Positions 50,439 to 60,451 are shown, numbered from the stretch's first letter. The stretch is 64,000 nucleotides of DNA from JBGSMX01 sp963790405 (GCA_963790405.1 CAWBOJ010000006.1:534141-598140), one strand, 5' to 3'. A program made the numbers and translations. Notes: generated by a model not told the origin, from the letters alone.

Positions 50439-52281
50439 ATGGAGCTTCGTGACTACCTGAACGTCATCCGGGCTCGCAAGTGGGTCATCATCCAGGCAGT
50501 CGTGATCGTGACGCTGGTGGCCGTGGTCGTGAGTCTGATTCAGGCACCCACGCTACGAGTCCGAGGCGCGGGTTCTCATCTCGGAGAAGGATACGGGCGC
50601 AGCACTTCTGGGCACGACGTTCTCCGAGTTCAGCCAACCCGAGCGTGGACTGCAGACGCAGGTCCAGCTCATGCAGGTGCGTCCGCTTGCTGGAGAATAC
50701 CGTTCGCAAGCTGGATCTGGGTATCACGCCCGATCAACTTGCCGGTCAGGTCGAGATCTCCGGTGTCGGCCAGACCAACATCGTGAGCATCAAGGCGACC
50801 AGCGGCGATCCGCAGACGGCCGCCGACATCGCGAACACCCTTGCCGAGGAGTTCGTGGCGTGGAGCCGCGACTACAAGCGCGAGAGCATCCAGTGCTGCC
50901 GATTTCCGAGGTCGAGACGCGGCTTGAAGCAGTCCGAAGACCGAGATTCTGGAGCTCGGCAAGCGCATCAACGACGAGGGCAAGAGCGATGACCTGGCGG
51001 CCGAGCTCTCGATCGCCACCGGCACCTACACGACCCTGGCGGCGCAGCTCGAGCAGCTGAAGATCAACGAGCAGCTTGAGGTGGGCAGCGGTCGGGTGGT
51101 GAGTCCCGCTGTCGTGAACGGCTGACGCGGTGGCGCCTAGTCCCGCGCGCAACGGCGTCGCTCGGGCTCGCGGTGGGTCTCGTCTTCGGACTGGGCATGG
51201 CATTCCTCTACGAGTATCTCGACGACACGATCAAGTCCTCCGAGGAAGTCGAGGAGCTGCTACGGTGCTCCGGTGCTGGGGCTCATACCGGTGGAGAAGT
51301 ACGACAAGAACGAGAAGCGTCGGCTCGACCATGGTTCAGGCACCCGGGTCGCCCGCTGCCGAGGCGTATCGCGTGTTGCGCAACTCGCTCGACTTCGTGA
51401 ACTTCGAGCATGACATTCAAGACGGTTCTGGTGAGCTCGGCCGCGCCCGCCGAGGGCAAGTCGACGGTTGCCGCCAACCTTGCCGCGAGTCCTGTCGCAG
51501 GCCGGCAAGAAGGTCGTGTTCGTGAACTGCGACTTCCGTCGTCCCACGACCGACCAGTTCTTCGGCGTGAACAACATGATCGGTCTCGTCAGAGGTGCTC
51601 TCGGGACGCAACACGCTCAAGGCGGGCTGCAGCGGCCGATGGAGGACATGAGCCTGCTGGTTCTGAGCCTCGGCAAGCTGCCACCGAATCCATCTGAGCT
51701 GCTCGGCTCCCGGAAGATGGAGGAGCTCATCAAGAACTGGAGGAGTGGGCCGACTGGGTGATCATCGACACGCCGCCGCTGCTGGCAGTGGCGGACGGTG
51801 CGGCAGTTGCCCGATGGGTCGACGGAGTGCTCATGGTGAGCAAAGGCGGACAGTCGACACGAGAGGCTGCGACGCAAGGCTCGTGAGTTGTTGGAGAACG
51901 TAGGTGCCCGAATCGTCGGCGTGGTCGTGTGGGGTCTTGAGGGCGGTGCTTCTGGCGGCGGCTACGGCTACCATGGCTACGGCACGTACGGCGGGTACTA
52001 CTACTACAGCGACTACTATGCGAACGTCCTGTGGATGGAAAGCGCAGCACGAAGGGCGCAAGTCGATCAATCCGCAGGATCGCCAACGCGCGCCGTCGAG
52101 ATGCCTCGAAGGTGGCATCTACATCCCACCAGTGAGTCCCGGGCGGAAGATCGCAATGACTGTCGGACGAGTCCTGACAGGTGTCCTTGCGTTTCTCGTG
52201 GTCGTCGTCATCGTGTTGCTGGTTGTGTACTTCCTTGACCAGGCGATGGGGTGGGGGCTTGTCGGCGTTCTGGGGGCATGA
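50439..52281 (+). CDS. Wzz-type chain-length protein fused to bacterial tyrosine kinase (heavily frameshifted)
   Basis: A co-polymerase/BY-kinase regulating exopolysaccharide assembly. Wzz domain: ELRDYLNVIRARKWVIIQAV with its first helix, YESEARVLISEKD, then a coiled region and second helix LGLAVGLVFGLGMAFLYEYL. Kinase: AEAYRVLRNSLDFVNFEHDI, Walker A SSAAPAEGKSTVAANLA, Walker A' VVFVNCDFRRPTTDQFFG, Walker B DWVIIDTPPLLAVADGAA. A Tyr-rich tail (YHGYGTYGGYYYYSDYYANV) is the likely autophosphorylation cluster. Beyond it frame 1 reads EGGIYIPPVSPGRKIAMTVG and a final membrane helix to 52281. A stop at 52135 in another frame is the alternative end, which would leave a separate 49-residue membrane ORF (GTG 52132). 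About a dozen frameshifts. Confidence 0.82.
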
Positions 52282-52544
52282 CTGTGACGCAAAACGTGCC
52301 CGCCTCTTCGGCATCGAGGGACCTTCTGACGGCCCAAGCGAAGGTACTGTCGTGGCTTGATCCTGAGGATAGTGTTGCGCGTTCGCCTGTCTGGGACAGG
52401 GCGGAGGTGCTTCCCGAGGGTAGATGCCGTGCGCGGAGGTGGGTTGACGTGTCGGCGGGGCTTGGCAGCGCAGGAGTCTGGGCATCGAGCAGGGCAGTGT
52501 CGATGAGCATTGCGTGGACTCACGTGGAAGAATCGTCATCTTGA
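52278..52544 (+). CDS. Small ORF of unknown function, possibly the N-terminus of the next gene
   Basis: ATG 52278 overlaps the stop of the kinase reading (ATGA). The 88 residues begin TVTQNVPASSASRDLLTAQA and KVLSWLDPEDSVARSPVWDR. No domain is recognised. The region has many frameshifts, so the ORF may be a piece of the following polymerase or an independent coupled gene. Confidence 0.4.
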   Translation: MTVTQNVPASSASRDLLTAQAKVLSWLDPEDSVARSPVWDRAEVLPEGRCRARRWVDVSAGLGSAGVWASSRAVSMSIAWTHVEESSS

Positions 52545-52589
52545 AGTCGAACGCGGTTCCAAATGAGTCTATGTTGCGGTGGTATGCAC

Positions 52590-53540
52590 CGCGGCTGTGA
52601 TCGGCTGGATGGTGGGTCGTGGCGAAGCGAGACTGCTGCTGGTGCTGATGGTTGGTGTCTCCGGGGCTCTGGCGATATCTCGCGAGCCGCTGGTCGGAGT
52701 GGACCATGGCGCTCACGGTCGTTTGCTTCGATTCCCCTCTTCATTGGCACAATCGTATTCGGGATTGGAGAACGCTGGCTGTTCACTGGACTGACCTCGC
52801 TCTGATTGTGCTGGCTATAGCCAGCGCAGTGACCTACGCCTGCAATGCAAGTAGGTCGGCCGCGCCGGTGAGAGTCGGAATCGTGTTGGCAGCGCCGATG
52901 CTAGTGGTGGTCTTCTCGCGTGCAGGTTGGGACGTCCTTCTTGGAGCATCGCTTTCAACAATTGGCACAGGGCTTCGTGTCTACGCATGGTATCTAGGAG
53001 TTATCCTCTTTGCGGCGATTATGGCTTCGCCGCCAATGAGGGAGAAGGTCATCTCGTTAATTCTTGCACTAGCATCGCTGGCATCAGTTCTCGTCATCGT
53101 GTCGAACGCTCTGGCTGGTGTTGGATCTGTGATCGCTCTTGCCATCGGGAGTCGTCTCGTGGTGCTTCCGGGTTCGATTCGGCTATCGGGCGCCTGGTGC
53201 TTCCCGGGATGACTCTTGTGCCTCTAGCCCTAGCTCTCGTGGTGGGGCGGCTCGTCCACAGCAAGGAGGCTCAGAGTCTTCCCGAGCGCGCTCCTCTTGG
53301 TTCTCTACTCAACGACGTTGCTCGTCACATTTGCGAGGGGCATGTGGCTCTGGACGGCGATTGCGCTTGCACTTGCGCTGTCGGTTCGTATTCGAACTCG
53401 CACCTTCGTCGTAGCTCTGATATCGATAGCATTGTTGTTGGCCGCCTTCGGAGTGTTGAACGCTGCAATTGGAGAATATCCACAAATCCCCGATGGAATC
53501 GAGAATGTGGTCACACAGTTAACTCGATTGCAGCTGGTAC
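52590..53540 (+). CDS. O-antigen ligase/polymerase-like membrane protein, truncated at a chimeric junction
   Basis: Hydrophobic segments across three frames form one polytopic protein: LLLVLMVGVSGALAISREPL, LALIVLAIASAVTYACNAS, VGIVLAAPMLVVVFSRAG, GVILFAAIMASP, VISLILALASLASVLVIVSN, VPLALALVVGRLVHSKEAQS, and YSTTLLVTFARGMWLWTAIA. The TFARGMWL segment resembles the Wzy_C/O-antigen ligase motif (TFSRGAWL). Substrate unknown. The start cannot be fixed. The 3' end is lost where sequence switches to Bacteroidales DNA. Its place behind the Wzz/kinase fits exopolysaccharide assembly. Confidence 0.65.
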
Positions 53541-53590
53541 CTTCAAGTGAGAGCACCTTGTCGATAACGTCTATTGCTTTGGTATCTTGT
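53530..53590. other. Junction of actinobacterial and Bacteroidales DNA
   Basis: On the plus strand the polymerase frame is followed up to about VTQLTRLQLVPSSE. On the minus strand from 53,733 the Bacteroidales lipoprotein reads in pieces to KAIDVIDKVLSLEG at about 53,540. The two genes are cut mid-frame at the same place, and GC content falls sharply from here. No IS end, tRNA or att-like repeat is present. The same junction recurs, inverted, near 63,310. Confidence 0.85.
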
Positions 53591-53733
53591 TGACATACTT
53601 CGGTTTATTACACCACTTTGATATAGGGGGGAACAGTTACAGGTGCTGGTTCTGTAACATTCAGATATAGCTGGTTTGTCTTGCATGACATTATTAATGC
53701 CGCCAGAGTCAGTATTACGATGTATTTTTTCAT
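53540..53733 (-). CDS. Bacteroidales lipoprotein fragment (DUF6340-like)
   Basis: The N-terminus MKKYIVILTLAALIMSC is a lipoprotein signal. NQLYLNVTEPAPVTVPPYIK follows, then, after small frameshifts, KVGVINRSMS and TKAIDVIDKVLSLEG. I recall this VTEPAPV...KVGVINRS pattern from the DUF6340 family of Bacteroidales, function unknown. Only the first ~65 residues exist before the chimeric junction. Confidence 0.55.
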
Positions 53734-53770
53734 TAGTTAAGATTCAGTAATATTTATTATTTGTCTTGCG

Positions 53771-53860
53771 GACTCTTAGTCACTTTAGTCTCTTGTCATT
53801 CCCTTAGTCCCTTAGTCTCCCATAGTCTCCTTTTCTCCCCTTCACCTTTTCTCCCCCTCA
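53771..53860. repeat. Tandem-word repeat (TTAGTC/TAGTCTC, then TTTTCTCCCC words)
   Basis: The short words CTTAGTC and TAGTCTC recur five times, then CTTTTCTCCCC recurs. It lies between two minus-strand genes and overlaps the 3' end of the DUF1080 gene. Confidence 0.6.
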
Positions 53861-54490
53861 ACTCTCTCCACTTTAATATTCCTTAACGCCGCTGTAGTGT
53901 TCCATGATGTTATTCCAAAGGGCTTGACAGTTCAACCTCCGGTCTTATTGATAATCTTTTATTACCAATTGCAAAATTAACCACAACTTTATCTAATAAG
54001 TGCTTTGATTGTATCCGATTTAACAATAAGGGAGATATTATACCAACGTCCTTTTCAAATTTCTGCAAAGTAGTTGTTTCATTCTCTGAAGCATCCGCTC
54101 TTTTTGAGGCCAACAACAGTACCTCCCCCAGCCTCCCACAATAAACTGCATGGAGATTTGCCAACCGGGAAGGTCAATCCGCAAAAGAAATCATTTCCTG
54201 CAACACGTTTTGCCTCAAGGGTAACTTTATAGTTTCATGTCGGGAAAGCCCTTTTCCATGTAATTCCGGTACATCCATCTCCCATTCCAAGAATTATCTC
54301 CGCCCGAAACATAAACAGGTCCCTGGGACCAAAATTTGTTATTTCCCAGCCATCCAGATCACACCGTTAAAGAGATAAGTGCTGTCATTCTTTTGCTTTT
54401 CAGTAATTTGACAGGGCAGGTTTTTTTGTCCCCCCTGCATCCAGAAAACGAAAGCAAAACGGCCAGAAATACTACCACTCTGCAGGCCAT
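53842..54490 (-). CDS. DUF1080 / 3-keto-disaccharide hydrolase family lipoprotein (frameshifted)
   Basis: The start MACRVVVFLAVLLSFSGC is a lipoprotein signal. Across frames the family blocks read STYLFNGV/DLDGWEITNFG, GGEIILGMGDGCTGITWKRAF, YKVTLEAKRVAGNDFFCGLT, FPVGKSPCSFIVGGWGGTVV, DASENETTTLQKFEKDVW and RPEVELSSPFGI. This matches PF06439 (DUF1080). Some members hydrolyse 3-keto-glycosides. It overlaps the AKR gene end, so the two may be co-transcribed. Several indels, so it is not an intact ORF as given. Confidence 0.8.
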
Positions 54491-55506
54491 TCCGATTGTC
54501 CTTTAAAGAATTGAAGCTCTTTGTAATATGGCTTGGTTTTTGCTTCTATTGCAAGCATCTGATCGGCTGTAAGAGGTTTGAATTCTTCAGCAATCTTTAT
54601 ATTCTCTTCAAGCTGGGCTATATCATCAATTCCGATAATAATTGTACTTACAGGAAGTGACATTACATACTCCATTGCCTCCTTAATAGTTATTATGCCT
54701 CCGTTACTGAAGATCCTGTCACGTGCAGGGATTTTCATACCTACAATTCCCATCTTTTTTTCAAGCAGCTACGGGAAGAAAGTTTTCAATAAAAGGATCA
54801 TAGTGTTTATCAGCTGCATTTAGTGCAACAAGAACGTTATCGAAAGGATATCTTTCAGCCATTATCTTAAGCATTTCAGGACTTTCGTGACCGGTAATTC
54901 CAACAAATCTTACCATCTTTTGCATCCTTGCTTTTTCCATGGCTTTAATTACTCCGTCGGCCGCAAAATATTTATCAACATCAGGAATCTGTGCTTTTGT
55001 AAGGTTATGTACCTGCCAGAGGTCGAGATGATCTGTCTGAAGGTTTTTCAATGATTTCTCAAGCAGTCGCATCGATCCATCGTAGGTCCTGTCGTGGGTT
55101 TTTGAGGCAAGGAATACCTCTTTTCGCCGTGTTTTCATTACCTGCCCGATATTTCTTTCACTATGCCCCATCGCTTCAGCTTTTGGAAATTGTTGCAGTT
55201 GTCCTTCCGTATGCGGCAGCGGTATCAATATAGTTTATACCCAGATCAATAGCTCTGTTGACAATCTGAACCGACAGTTCCTCTTTGCCCGGAGTTTCAA
55301 TTGATGCCTGACCGCCAAGACTGTAAGATGCAAACCATATGTCCGGTTTTTCCGAGAGGCCGCACAGGCATCTTTCCTTTTTTCACCGAGGACACTCCAT
55401 TGACACCGGCAAAGTATCAATGTACGGATACAATCCTGCAACTGCAGTTGCTGCAAGAAGTTTCTGAAGAAATTCTCTTCGTGGAATTAAAGCTTTCTTT
55501 TTTCAT
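54472..55506 (-). CDS. Tat-exported aldo/keto reductase (frameshifted)
   Basis: An NAD(P)H-dependent oxidoreductase of the AKR superfamily, ~340 residues. The twin-arginine signal RREFLQKLLAATAVAG appears near the N-terminus. Core: VRPLGKTGHMV, INYIDTAAAYG, SKTHDRTYDGSMRLLEKSLK, HLDLWQVHNL, VRFVGITGHESPEMLKIMAE, MGIVGMKIPA and STIIIGIDDIAQLEENIKIA. Three or four frame breaks. Together with DUF1080 and the isomerase-like gene it fits an oxidised-sugar pathway, which is inference. Confidence 0.82.
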
Positions 55507-55571
55507 TGCAGCTCAAGAATTAAATTAATAACCTAATAAATTAGAAGAAGAACCTGTACTTAAATCATTAA

Positions 55572-56850
55572 TTATCTTCTGATTTTTTCAATTCTCGCAC
55601 AGGGTCTGTCAATTATTTCAAAGTCAGGCAATACATTTTTATTATCAGTAGCTTTCAATTGTTCAAGTTTCCTGCCTGCCGGCAATACTCTGCTTTCCCA
55701 GGAACCAATAGCATCGTTAAATCCTTTCAGTGCAGATTTTAATCCACTTCCCACTTTATCAAAATGTTCGGCAAAAACACTTAATCTTCCATGAAGCTCA
55801 GTTGCTGCATCCATTATCTGCAGGGCATTTTCTGTAATATGTATGCTGCTGCCACGACATGGCAACTGACTTAAGAACAACAATTAAAGTTGTTGGAGTG
55901 GCAAGAATAATTTTATTGTTCATGGCATCCTGCAATAGAGTCTTATCTGTCATTAAAGCCACATTCAAAGCCGATTCAACTTCCATATACAGAACAACAA
56001 AATCAGGAGTATTCTCAAACTGTGACCAGTATTGTTTTTTACTTAGTTTATTCACATGGTCGCTCAGATCTTTGGCATGCTTTGCAAACAAGAAATTCCG
56101 TGATGTTTCATCATCAGTTTCGAGAGCCTGAAGATATGCATCGAGGGGTAATTTTGAATCCACAACAACATGGCTGTTTCCAGGAAGATTAATTATCATA
56201 TCGGGTTTTAAAACAGAATCCTCACCTTCTGAATAAACCTGTTCAACAAAATCGCAATGAGCCGATAATCCTGAAAACTCAACAACCCTTTTCAATCCTA
56301 TCTCACCCCATTTACCTCTTACTCTGGGATTTCTGAGAGCATTCACCAGTGCAGTTGTCTCTTTCTGAAGACTTGTATTTGTAGTCTGAATATTTGAGAG
56401 CATTTCAGTTACCTGTCCAAATGTTTTTTCCGATCCTTTTTCAAGTTCTTCAATTCTCTTTTTATAACTGTCAATCGATTCTTTAACCGGTTTCAGCATC
56501 TCCTCAATAGCCGTTTTACGCTGATCAAGATTGCCTTCAGCATCTTTTACCTGTGTTTCAAGCTGGTTTTTGCAAGATCGAGGAACTGCTTGTTGTTCTG
56601 GGTAAGTGCATCAGATGCAGCTGATTTGAAAGTATCAACCATAGCCTTTCTTACCTCTTCAAGACTATTGGACTGTGCCTCGACCTTTGCCTGTAAGGGC
56701 GCTGTTTATATCTGTTCAGTTCATTCAGCTCTTCCATCTTCAGCATAAGAGCTTTCTGATGCTGAGCTATTATAGAATGAGTCTTTGTAATCAGGAATGC
56801 AATTACTGCGCCGATTACAAGCCGGCGATTATATAAAGTATGATTTCCAT
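55572..56850 (-). CDS. rmuC: DNA recombination protein RmuC homologue (frameshifted)
   Basis: RmuC limits rearrangements at inverted repeats; it is a predicted nuclease-fold protein. The N-terminal helix (MEIILYIIAG, VIGAVIAFLITKTHSIIAQH) leads to a long coiled coil, then the core LRNPRVRGKWGEIGLKRVVE, INLPGNSHVVVDSKLPLDAY, KKQYWSQFENTPDFVVLYM and LATPTTLIVVLKSVAMSWQQ. The C-terminus LHGRLSVFAEHFDKVGSGLK is typical. Frame breaks near 56,710, 56,570 and 55,850. Confidence 0.88.
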
Positions 56851-56963
56851 TTGATTCAGGTCAATTATTCTTCCAAATTTAGAAGATTTTAAGCGTAAAT
56901 GCACTGATAAATGTTTCATTTTACCTTTTTTCGTATCTTCGTATAAACTTATTTAACCATCTA
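56851..56963. other. Divergent intergenic region rmuC / isomerase-like gene
   Basis: 113 AT-rich bases between divergent genes. I see A/T runs but no clear promoter or hairpin. Confidence 0.5.
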
Positions 56964-57851
56964 ATGAAGAATAAATCTTTCTCGTCGTGACTTTATTCAA
57001 GGAACATTAGCGGCAGGTATTAGGACTTGCAGCATTAAAAAACATGCCGGAATTTATGAATTCATGCTCCTGATGCAGGAATGAAACTTGGTCTCTGCAC
57101 CTATCTCTGGGGACAGGACTGGGATCTTCCTACTCTGATTGCCAATTGTGAAAAGACAGGTTACCTAGGATTGAATTACGTACACAACATGCACATAAAG
57201 TAGAAACAAATCTTAGTACGTCACAGCGAGCTGAAGTAAAAAAGACGCTTTGCCGATAGCTCTGTGACCTGTCTGGGGTATGGTGCAAACTTTGAATATC
57301 ATAGTCCCGATCCGGTAAAACTGCGGGAAAACATTGAGCAGACGAAAGAATATATAAAACTTTGCAAAGATATTGGCGCTACCGGTATTAAGGTGAAACC
57401 AAATGATTTACCTGCTGAAGTTCCAAAAGAAAAAACAATTTCCCAGATAGCTGCTTCGCTTAATGAAGTAGGAAAATTTGCACAGGATTACGGACAGCTT
57501 GTAAGAGTGGAAGTGCATGGAAATCTGACACAGGAAATACCTAATATGAAAGCAATATTCGATCAGGTAACTGAAAAGAATGTTGTAATGTGCTGGAACT
57601 GCAATGATCAGGATCTGCTTCCTCCCGGACTGGAAACAAATTTCAACAGTGTTAAAAAATGGTTTGGCGATACAGTACATATACGTGAACTCAATGAAGG
57701 AAACTATCCGTACCAGCAGCTCTTTGACCTGTTTAAAGGGATTAACTATAACGGTTGGATTCTTCTTGAAGCACGTACAGCACCTTCTGACAGGATTGCT
57801 GCAATGAAGGAGCAGTTAGCGTTATTTAATAAGATGACGAAGAAGGGTTAG
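56964..57851 (+). CDS. Exported sugar phosphate isomerase/epimerase-like TIM-barrel protein (frameshifted)
   Basis: The N-terminus reads, with one missing base, MKNKSFS(R)RDFIQGTLAAGI, a Tat-type signal. The barrel follows: MKLGLCTYLWGQDWDLPTLI, then, after breaks near 57,170 and 57,245, TCLGYGANFEYHSPDPVKLR, CKDIGATGIKVKPNDLP, RVEVHGNLTQEIPNMKAIFD, NVVMCWNCNDQDLLPPGLE and GWILLEARTAPSDRIAAMKE. This is the AP-endonuclease-2/xylose-isomerase-like family. Substrate unknown. Confidence 0.8.
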
Positions 57852-57945
57852 AAGTCGGAAGACGGAAGACGGAAGTGGAAGAATTTCGGATTGCGGATTG
57901 CGGATTTCGGATTTGGTCTTCGGTCTTCCGACTTCGGTCTCCGGT
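57851..57945. repeat. Tandem-word hairpin (GGAAGAC and GCGGATT words)
   Basis: GAAGTCGGAAGAC (57851-57863) is perfectly complementary to GTCTTCCGACTTC (57923-57935). Each arm is built from repeated GGAAGAC or GTCTTCC words; the loop is filled with repeated GATTGCGGATT and TTCGGATT words. It directly follows the stop codon and could act as a terminator. Confidence 0.7.
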
Positions 57946-57977
57946 CATCTCAAATAATTTACTAATTTAAATCACCT

Positions 57978-58397
57978 ATGACCAATAAAACAAACCGCCG
58001 CAACTTCCTTGAGACTTCAGTCAAAGGAATTGCAGGAGCAGGAGTGCTTACAGCCGTTTCATGTGCACCGGCTCAGGCAGAAGGAATCGGAAAACAATTT
58101 ATTCATCATGTTTTCTTCTGGCTGAAAGAGCCTGTTACACCTGAAGGCCGGACAAGGTTTGAAGCCGGACTGAAAGCACTTGTTAAAGTCGAGACTATTG
58201 TCGATTACCATCTTGGAATCCCTGCAGGAACCAGTCGTGATGTAATTGATGGCACCTATACATATTCATTGCTCACAACATTTAAAGACAGGGCAGGTCA
58301 GGATATCTACCAGACTCATCCGATACACCTGAAGTTTATTGCTGATTGTCAGGATTTGTGGGAAAGGGTGGTGGTGTATGATTCGGTCTCGATTTAA
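57978..58397 (+). CDS. Dabb-domain protein with Tat signal
   Basis: 139 residues. The start NKTNRRNFLETSVKGIAGAG is a twin-arginine signal, ending in a possible lipobox Cys (TAVSCAPAQAEG). The stress-responsive A/B-barrel (Dabb) domain follows: FIHHVFFWLKEPVTPEGRTR, YHLGIPAGTSRDVIDGTYTY, HPIHLKFIADCQDLWERVVV. Dabb proteins are small dimers of poorly known function. The frame is intact. Confidence 0.88.
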   Translation: MTNKTNRRNFLETSVKGIAGAGVLTAVSCAPAQAEGIGKQFIHHVFFWLKEPVTPEGRTRFEAGLKALVKVETIVDYHLGIPAGTSRDVIDGTYTYSLLTTFKDRAGQDIYQTHPIHLKFIADCQDLWERVVVYDSVSI

Positions 58398-58400
58398 AAG

Positions 58401-58504
58401 GGTGCTGGGTACTCGGTACTGGGTACTGGGTACTGGGTGGATTTAGACTGACTATAAGTACCTAGCACCTAGCACCTAGGACCGAGCACCCAGCACCCAG
58501 CACC
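58401..58504. repeat. Tandem-word hairpin (GGGTACT / CTAGCAC words)
   Basis: GGGTACT-type words recur on the 5' side and AGCACCC/CTAGCAC words on the 3' side. GGTGCTGGG (58401-58409) pairs with CCCAGCACC (58496-58504). It lies between convergent genes and resembles a bidirectional terminator. Confidence 0.65.
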
Positions 58505-58792
58505 ATTAAAATCATTCTCCAATCTGAGTATGTAGTTTACGCTAAACCCGAATAGTTCTGCGTCACTCGTATGGGCTTTCAGATAGACTCCAACCATAAT
58601 ATCCGGAAGGATTTTGTAGGATAGCTCATATTTCTGATAGACAGGATGTTTTGCTTTGTAGGGTGAATAAACATATACGCCCAGGTATTGTGTAAATACT
58701 GCTTTTCCAAGCAAAAAATCCTGTCCGCCGGTGATTGCAAATCTCTTATTATCAAGATCAAGGCCATCGATCTCTATCATTTTTTCGGCCAT
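58505..58792 (-). CDS. PagL/acyloxyacyl-hydrolase-like outer membrane protein, 3' part only
   Basis: The C-terminal ~95 residues are visible: DNKRFAITGGQDFLLGKAVF, TQYLGVYVYSPYKAKHPVYQ, KYELSYKILPDIMVGVYLKA and HTSDAELFGFSVNYIL, ending in a beta-barrel terminal strand. The KAH-T segment resembles the catalytic His region of lipid A 3-O-deacylases (PagL). The 5' part is missing because the sequence folds back at 58,792/58,793. The original stop is probably lost to an indel near ENDF. Confidence 0.5.
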
Positions 58793-59060
58793 GGTCAATA
58801 AAATGATGATTGAAGGCCTTGATCTCGATAATAAGAGGTTTGCGATCACCGGAGGACAGGATTTTTTGCTTGGTAAAGCAGTATTCACCCAGTACTGGGT
58901 GTGTATATTTATTCACCTTACAAAGCAAAACATCCTGTCTATCAGAAATATGAGTTATCATATAAAATCCTTCCCACGGTTGTGGTAGGAGTCTCCTAAA
59001 AGCCCATTAAGTGACGCAGAACTATTCGGATTTAGTGTAAACTACTATTGAAGAATTAAT
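58793..59060 (+). pseudogene. Copy of the PagL-like gene 3' part
   Basis: Reads GLDLDNKRFAITGGQDFLLG and KAVFTQYWV, the same protein as 58505-58792 on the other strand. It continues to FGFSVNYY near 59,045. Confidence 0.75.
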
Positions 59061-59074
59061 TTTAGGTACTCACA

Positions 59075-59165
59075 TTGTGCGTTTGGTGCTAGGTGCTAGG
59101 TGCCTGGTACCTATAGTCAGTCTATACCCAGTACCCAGTACCCGTACCCAGTACCCAGTACCCTA
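59075..59165. repeat. Copy of the GGGTACT/CTAGCAC hairpin
   Basis: Reverse complement of 58401-58504 with the same word types (GGTGCTAGGTGC; CCCAGTACCCAGTACC) but different word counts. Confidence 0.7.
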
Positions 59166-59479
59166 CTGTGGCGGACCCAAATATAAAGCGCACACCCTCT
59201 CCCATGATCTGACAATCGCGATAAACTTCTGGTGAATCGGATGAGGCTGGTCAACCTCCTGATGAGCCTTGTTTTTAAAGGTCGTAAGCAAAGAAATATG
59301 TGTAAGTCCCGTCGATTACATCACGGCTCAATGGTTTCAACTTTGACCAGAGCTTTCAGTCCGGCTTCAATACTTGGTCCTACTTCAGGAGTAACAGGTT
59401 CAAATTGCCATAAATAAACTGTTTTCCGATGCCTGACCCAAAATTTCTGCTCCGGCTCTCGTATCATTTTGTTAGTCAT
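59166..59479 (-). pseudogene. Copy of the Dabb gene
   Basis: The reverse strand starts MTNK at 59479 and carries a shortened, indel-broken version of the Dabb reading frame. Confidence 0.7.
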
Positions 59480-59577
59480 GGTGATTGAATTTATTTATAA
59501 ATTATTAATAGGTATCATCCTCAAAGCACGTCTTCCGTCAGCCGTTCACCATCGACGTCTCTTGTTTCGACTCTAAC

Positions 59578-60345
59578 CCTTCCATGTCATCTTGTTAAAC
59601 AACGACAACTGCTCCTTCATAGCCACAATCTTGTCCGCAGGATTAGTGCGGGCTTCAAGAAGTATCCATCCTTTAGCATCCCCTTGAAAGAGATCAAAGA
59701 GCTGCTGGTAAGGATAATTTGCCGTTGAATTGTACTGTATCGCCAAACCATTTTTTTACACTGAAGTTGCCTTCCAGTCCGGAGGCGGATAGTTGATATT
59801 CCGGCGCATTTACCGTTCTTTTCGTGAATCGAATATCGCCTTCATGTTGGGAATTTCCTGAGTGAGGTTTCCATGAACTTTCACTCTTACAACCTGCCCG
59901 TAATCCTTAGCAAATTTTCCTTAAGCGAAGCAGCGATCTGTGCAATAGTTTTCGAAATTCTGCAGGTAAAGGGGTTTCGCCTGGAATGTTGGTCGCTATA
60001 TACTTTCAGAGTTTTATATAATCTTTCGTCTGGTCGATGTTTTCAGCAACATCCGGACTGTGGTATTCAAAATTTGCTCCATAGCCAATGCATTTTGGCT
60101 GTATCGGCGAATCTTTTCTTCAGCTTCAGCTCGCTGGATCTGACTCGGTCTACCTTGTGGGCATGTTGTGTTCTCAGTTCTAATCCAAGGTAACCTGCTT
60201 TTTTCACGAGTTAGGCAGATCCAGTCCTGGCCCCATAGGTATGTGCAGAGCAACAAGATATTGGGGCCGAATCTGGCATATTTTTAAATGCAGCCGAATT
60301 TACAGGCAGCAAAACTCCCTTGAATGAAGTAGCATCTTGATATAT
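59578..60345 (-). pseudogene. Copy of the isomerase-like gene
   Basis: The reverse strand reads GNLTQEIPNMKAIFD and LFDLF, then WILLEARTNPADKIVAMKEQ. The codons differ from the left arm chiefly at third positions, with indels between conserved blocks. Confidence 0.75.
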
Positions 60346-60451
60346 TCTACGCTTAAAATTAGTTTATACGAAGATAGTAAAAATGTAAAATGAAACATTT
60401 ATAGTACATTACGGTTCCGTTTAAATTTGAAGAATAATAGACCCGTATCAA

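Larger units (their letters stand above)
52700..58792 (+). repeat. Left arm of terminal inverted repeat
   Basis: This arm is the better-preserved copy. Landmarks recur in reverse order and orientation in 58,793-64,000. The symmetry centre is CCATGG at 58790-58795. Confidence 0.93.

Noticed and set aside
58401..58504. CRISPR-like array of short repeats
   Set aside because: Words are 6-8 bases with no unique spacers, and the two halves pair as a hairpin.
53590..58792. Bacteroidales segment as horizontally acquired DNA in the actinobacterium
   Set aside because: Genes are cut mid-frame on both sides of the junction, there is no mobility gene, and the far side folds back instead of returning to host DNA.
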